The notes beneath the pieces are model-generated. The model did no database searches and was not told the origin of the DNA. It was given only the letters and a program-made list of their open reading frames with translations. Of a stretch of 10,242 nucleotides of DNA, positions 7,278-10,242 are shown in pieces (the first letter of the stretch is position 1; every line of letters begins with the position of its first letter). The DNA lies in assembly GCA_002305955.1 (NCBI GenBank), contig DBRH01000015.1:39205-49446 (forward strand). Reading direction: 5' to 3'. Source of the DNA: Kosmotogaceae bacterium UBA1373. GTDB taxonomy: Bacteria; Thermotogota; Thermotogae; Petrotogales; Kosmotogaceae. A program made the position numbers and the translations under genes.

Positions 7278-7315
7278 AAAAGAGGCGGGCCAGCGAAGGC
7301 TCGCCTCTTTTATTT
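7278..7315 (+). terminator. Intrinsic terminator of the short unit
   Basis: A 14-bp stem with one G-T pair (7278-7291 with 7298-7311) encloses a 6-nt AGCGAA loop, and TTTTATTT starts on its 3' side. The opposite strand also ends in six Ts, so it may work in both directions. It begins 20 nt after the lysine-rich peptide stop. Confidence 0.92.
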
Positions 7316-7392
7316 AACCTTGCTCTCTACAGAAGAGCCAGATGAACCGGCACCAGACTTTTCTCTTCTCAAATAAACCGGTGCAATCGTTG

Positions 7393-7398
7393 TAGAAT
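7393..7398 (+). promoter_or_regulatory. Candidate -10 element for the fasciclin gene
   Basis: TAGAAT, 35 nt ahead of the start codon, is the best -10 match in the 120-nt gap after the preceding terminator. No good -35 is visible at 16-18 nt spacing. A promoter is needed here because of the upstream terminator, but its exact position is uncertain. Confidence 0.35.
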
Positions 7399-7432
7399 AT
7401 CACTGAACAGAAACCAAAAGGAGGTGTGCAAG

Positions 7433-8710
7433 ATGAAGAAAACAATGATCTTGATTCTCTTTGCCCTCGTAAGCCTGGTGGCTTTTTCCCAGAAAAATAT
7501 AGTAGATATAGCCGTCGAGTCCGGTAATTTCAAGACGCTGGTCGCGGCCATCGAGACGGCAGGCCTGGCAGACGTTTTAAAGGGGAGCGGACCCTTCACG
7601 GTCTTCGCCCCGACCGACGAAGCCTTCGAAAACCTTCCTGCGGGTACGGTCAAAGCCCTTCTGGATAACGTCTCGAAATTGAGATCCGTTCTTCTCTACC
7701 ACGTTGTATCGGGCGAATACTCTTTTGAGAGCATAGTGCTTTATCCGGCCCTTCAAACACTGCACGGACAGTCTCTGGCGATAGATACGCGCGGCGGCTT
7801 GAAAATCGACGGAGCCGCGGTTACGGTTAAGGACATAAAAGCCTCCAACGGCGTGATCCATATTATCGATACCGTTATGATCCCCAGAGAAGAGGCCAAC
7901 CTGGTGCAGGTGGCCAGAGATTCCGGCATCCTCGAGACACTGGTTCTCGCACTCGAGAAATCCAGCCTTGTGGATACGCTCAGAAGTGGCGGCCCGTACA
8001 CTCTCTTCGCCCCGAGCGATATCGCCTTCGCCAGAGTTCCTGCCGAGACCAGAGAAGCGCTTCTAAACGAACCACAATGGCTCAATGCAGTGCTTCTCTA
8101 CCACGTTGTGCAGGGAGAGTACACAACGGCCGACCTGCTCAACGAAAAGGGATTGCGCTCGCTTCACGGAGAACTGTTGAACGTGAAAATCAACGAAGCC
8201 GGGCTTGGCGTTGACAACACCCTTATCACGATCGGCGATATCGACACGGGAAACGGTGTGATCCATGTGATAGACCACGTGATGATGCCGCGAGAATGGA
8301 GAAGTGGCCTGCCTTCGATCGTTGAGGCCGCAGAACAGGCCGGACAGTTCACAACCCTTCTCGCAGCTTTGAAGGCTACCGGTCTAGAAGAGACGCTTTC
8401 TGACGGAGGCCTCTTGACGGTCTTCGCCCCGACCGACGAAGCCTTCGCCAAACTCGGGCAGGAAACCATCGACGGACTCCTGAAAGACACCGAAAAGCTG
8501 AAGTCGATCCTCACCTACCACGTGATAGGCGGAGAATACTTATTCTCCGAGCTGAAGATAGCGCAATCGCTCTTCACGGTCAATGGTAAACCGGTAAAGA
8601 TAAACCTGGACGGTACGCTGACCATAAACAACGTTAATATAATCAGCAGAGACATCCTGACCAGAAACGGCGTCATACACGTGATAGACGCCGTCCTGAT
8701 ACCCAGATAA
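7433..8710 (+). CDS. Secreted protein with three fasciclin (FAS1) domains
   Basis: This 425-residue extracellular or periplasmic protein belongs to the FAS1 adhesion family, whose domains usually mediate cell-surface or matrix contacts. The signal peptide is MKKTMILILFALVSLVAFSQ. Three FAS1 domains fill the rest (about 21-152, 155-287, 295-425). Each has the H1 motif (GPFTVFAPTDEAF at 53-65, GPYTLFAPSDIAF at 187-199, LLTVFAPTDEAF at 327-338), the YH dipeptide (89-90, 223-224, 362-363) and the H2 motif (NGVIHIIDTVMIP at 139-151, NGVIHVIDHVMMP at 274-286, NGVIHVIDAVLIP at 412-424). AAAAGGAGG at 7416-7424 lies 8 nt before ATG 7433; an upstream GTG overlaps the ribosome binding site and is rejected. 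There is no lipobox, membrane anchor or sorting signal, so it is probably released or held non-covalently. It is monocistronic and convergent with the next gene. The biological partner is unknown. Confidence 0.95.
   Translation: MKKTMILILFALVSLVAFSQKNIVDIAVESGNFKTLVAAIETAGLADVLKGSGPFTVFAPTDEAFENLPAGTVKALLDNVSKLRSVLLYHVVSGEYSFESIVLYPALQTLHGQSLAIDTRGGLKIDGAAVTVKDIKASNGVIHIIDTVMIPREEANLVQVARDSGILETLVLALEKSSLVDTLRSGGPYTLFAPSDIAFARVPAETREALLNEPQWLNAVLLYHVVQGEYTTADLLNEKGLRSLHGELLNVKINEAGLGVDNTLITIGDIDTGNGVIHVIDHVMMPREWRSGLPSIVEAAEQAGQFTTLLAALKATGLEETLSDGGLLTVFAPTDEAFAKLGQETIDGLLKDTEKLKSILTYHVIGGEYLFSELKIAQSLFTVNGKPVKINLDGTLTINNVNIISRDILTRNGVIHVIDAVLIPR
7598..7628 (+). repeat. 31-nt direct repeat in FAS1 domain 1 (copy at 8417-8447)
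   Basis: The segment encoding TVFAPTDEAF is identical over 31 nt in domains 1 and 3 (7598-7628 and 8417-8447), including synonymous positions. The matching part of domain 2 differs. This suggests recent duplication or gene conversion between outer domains, or strong constraint plus codon bias. Confidence 0.85.
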
Positions 8711-8718
8711 GCTTAACC

Positions 8719-9666
8719 CTAATTGCTCAACAGAGGCCGCCTTCGGGCGGCCTTCTGTATTAGAAAGATAATTCCTCTGGCACTGACGACGCTTCCGAAG
8801 GCCAGCGTCCCGAGTCTTCCTCCGGCGCCGTTGAAATGGTTCGCGCTATAGATAAACATTATTCCCAGCAGAGCTCCGCTCAGCAGGATCTCCAGTTCGT
8901 TCCTCATCTTCTCCTTGGAAGACATTCCGGCAAAGGATGCCGCCATCACTACCCCGGTCAGCAAACCGGAGCTCACGCCGTGAACGGCCGGCAAAATCAC
9001 CGCGCCGGCAAGACTCACAACGCTGGAAGCCAGCACGGGACCATTTTTAAAGCGAATACTGAGCATATACGTCAACAGGGCCGATCCCAGACTGTAAAAC
9101 ATAATACTCAACCCGGAGTGTCGGATCTCCACCTGAGTATCCAGCAACTTAACGCTTGAAATGGCCGTCATTATGATCCAGCTGCTGCAGGCTATCGTTC
9201 CGAGCTTTCCTCCGTAACCGTTGAAAACATCTCTGGCCAGGTAGAAGACTATACCGGCGATAAGCCCGGCGAATATCGTGTGGGTGAAATCGTGCAGAAC
9301 CTGGGGCGAAACCATTCCGACAAAAGCACCGCAATAAACCTCAACCGCGAACTTCTTCGTGACCGCGACCGCGATCACCCCCACCAGACTCGCCGCCATA
9401 ATCGCGCTGATAGAGAGAGAGCAGTTCATGATATAGGCGCCTATGGCTCCGGCCATAACCGCGACCATAGTCTTCAGAAAATGCGAGCGATCCGTGGGAG
9501 TGGTTTTTCCCGAAAGCAAGGCTCTCACACTTTCGATCACAAATCCGGTAATCACAAGAACGAGGAGAGGCACCATGATAGGCTCATAACCAAAAGAAGA
9601 AAGAAGCGTAATTACAAAAAGCAGGAAGGTCACAAAGAACAATATGGCGAATCCTGCAAACCTCAT
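8719..9666 (-). CDS. Internally duplicated multi-pass membrane protein, function unknown
   Basis: This is a 315-residue, very hydrophobic protein with about eight to ten predicted membrane helices. The chosen start is ATG at 9666, because GGGGG lies 5 nt upstream; a TTG at 9693 has no ribosome binding site. After two N-terminal helices the protein consists of two related halves. Half one has CGAFVGM (112-118) and FNGYGGKLGT (148-157); half two has AASFAGM (242-248) and FNGAGGRLGT (278-287), each preceded by a glycine/alanine/serine-rich helix pair. Glycine-rich re-entrant motifs in inverted or tandem halves are typical of transporters and channels, so transport is possible, but no family is recognised. 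The last codons form a GC-rich hairpin that sits downstream of the convergent fasciclin gene; only 8 nt separate the two stops. The gene is preceded on the same strand by a phosphotransferase gene about 170 nt away. Confidence 0.85.
   Translation of the reverse strand: MRFAGFAILFFVTFLLFVITLLSSFGYEPIMVPLLVLVITGFVIESVRALLSGKTTPTDRSHFLKTMVAVMAGAIGAYIMNCSLSISAIMAASLVGVIAVAVTKKFAVEVYCGAFVGMVSPQVLHDFTHTIFAGLIAGIVFYLARDVFNGYGGKLGTIACSSWIIMTAISSVKLLDTQVEIRHSGLSIMFYSLGSALLTYMLSIRFKNGPVLASSVVSLAGAVILPAVHGVSSGLLTGVVMAASFAGMSSKEKMRNELEILLSGALLGIMFIYSANHFNGAGGRLGTLAFGSVVSARGIIFLIQKAARRRPLLSN
8731..8757 (+). terminator. UUCG-loop hairpin after the fasciclin gene, inside the convergent gene
   Basis: GGCCGCC (8735-8741) and GGCGGCC (8746-8752) pair around a TTCG tetraloop, an exceptionally stable arrangement. 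The outer CAGA/TCTG pairs extend it past one bulged T. It lies 21 nt after the fasciclin stop but encodes KAARRRP of the opposite-strand membrane protein. Neither side has a clear T-run, so it may act as a pause or 3'-protecting stem rather than a strong terminator. Confidence 0.6.
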
Positions 9667-9676
9667 ACGAACCCCC
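9667..9676 (-). promoter_or_regulatory. Ribosome binding site that fixes the membrane protein start
   Basis: On the - strand GGGGG (9676-9672) precedes ATG 9666 by 5 nt. It favours this ATG over the alternative TTG at 9693, which would add nine residues. Confidence 0.6.
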
Positions 9677-9765
9677 GGAAAACTACGTGGCAAAGAAATC
9701 TACAACGGGCCACGATCGGATTTTAATACATTTGGTTCCGGTACAAATAGAAGAATCACAATTCA

Positions 9766-9771
9766 ATTATA
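9766..9771 (-). promoter_or_regulatory. Candidate -10 element for the membrane protein gene
   Basis: TATAAT reads 9771 to 9766 on the - strand, about 100 nt before the start codon. No convincing -35 hexamer is seen at normal spacing, so the promoter is tentative. It would allow transcription independent of the phosphotransferase gene upstream. Confidence 0.4.
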
Positions 9772-9837
9772 CAGTAATCGTTCGCAATGATCGCATGTGC
9801 GTGCGCGATGTGGCTAGATAAGAGGTATGAGGACAGA

Positions 9838-10242
9838 TCAATCGAAGTAAAGCGTGTCGCCGAGTCTCTTCTTCAGGACTACTTCCAGGCTAGAAAAGGC
9901 GCGTCGGAAAGTATTCTCTCTTCCCGCCCCTCGTAGAAGAGCTTCAGCCAGCCTTGCAGAGGACTCGATCGGGTATAGAAATCGTAACACTGAATGAAGA
10001 GACTCAGTTCGAGAAGCTTCAGAAACTCCTCGACTTCAGACAGATGCATTCTCTCACTTGTGCTGGACTGATTGTAACTTTCGATTATTGCCCCGGCCAG
10101 ATTTCTCACGACTTCGGTTTTTCGCTCACATTGCATGATCACTCCGAGGTCGAACACCACCATCGTCAGGTCCACAACGAAGAGCCCCTTGCATATATCG
10201 TCGAAATCGTACAGAGACGCGATTTCCAGAATCCCTGCTCTC
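9838..10242 (-). pseudogene. APH / homoserine-kinase-II-like phosphotransferase, 3' part, probable C-terminal frameshift
   Basis: The gene enters from the right edge, and only its C-terminal third is present. The visible protein opens with AGILEIASLYDFDDICKGLF and continues VVDLTMVV. This is the end of the kinase-like fold in the aminoglycoside phosphotransferase and ThrB2-like superfamily: the DFDD aspartate corresponds to the metal-binding DFG-like residue, followed by the usual small-residue and aspartate pattern. These enzymes transfer phosphate from ATP to small molecules; the substrate cannot be told here. The frame ends at TAG (9881-9879) after DAPFLAWK. In a second frame the DNA continues with ENTFRRAF and then SSLEVVLKKRLGDTLYFD to a TGA at 9840-9838, which looks more like a natural C terminus. 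A slip of one base within about 9911-9932 would join the two. It may be a true mutation or a sequencing error; if the frame is intact, the CDS ends at 9879. Confidence 0.6.

Noticed and set aside
6780..7432. CRISPR array, tRNA or insertion sequence in the large intergenic region
   Set aside because: There are no regularly spaced direct repeats, no cloverleaf with CCA-type ends, and no transposase fragment or terminal inverted repeats.
9782..9812. Palindrome-like ATCGC/GCGAT sequence between the two - strand genes
   Set aside because: The stem is only 5 bp with a long loop and no T-run, so it is neither a convincing terminator nor an operator.

Overview
The window looks like a chromosome segment of a Thermotogota bacterium, most plausibly the Mesotoga/Kosmotoga group. 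This is inferred from the heavy use of AGA/AGG for arginine and ATA for isoleucine at moderate GC, strong GGAGG ribosome binding sites, a carbohydrate-type ABC transporter operon, and the style of the LeuRS and fasciclin proteins. No rRNA or tRNA is present to fix the taxonomy.

Region 1 (1-4267, + strand) is the distal part of an ABC importer operon. It begins inside a long permease ORF that runs, without a stop, from the C-terminal end of a MalF-type permease through extra membrane segments into a complete MalG-type permease. A 109-nt spacer rich in short hairpins follows, then a solute-binding protein that starts at TTG behind a strong Shine-Dalgarno. This protein has about 90 extra residues ahead of the binding-protein fold. 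It overlaps by four bases (ATGA) with a secreted protein built of three tandem domains that resemble the molybdopterin-binding (sulfite-oxidase-like) fold but have no usable metal-ligand cysteine. The extra N-terminal domain of the binding protein shows the same internal motif order. The operon therefore pairs an importer with a set of extracytoplasmic domains that probably bind something without redox chemistry. No ATPase is visible.

Region 2 (4268-6779, + strand) is leuS, with its own promoter, a short leader and a strong intrinsic terminator. Region 3 (6780-7432) is AT-rich and mostly non-coding. It carries one compact transcription unit (promoter, a 22-codon lysine-rich peptide gene or small RNA, terminator). 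Region 4 (7433-8710, + strand) encodes a secreted protein of three FAS1 (fasciclin) domains.

Region 5 (8719-10242, - strand) is convergent with the fasciclin gene. It holds an internally duplicated multi-pass membrane protein of unknown function, whose last codons double as a UUCG hairpin downstream of the fasciclin gene. Upstream of it is the 3' part of an APH/homoserine-kinase-II-like phosphotransferase that appears to carry a frameshift close to its C terminus.

The most unusual element is the importer operon: a one-piece MalF-MalG permease plus a repeated sulfite-oxidase-like fold spread over two secreted proteins.
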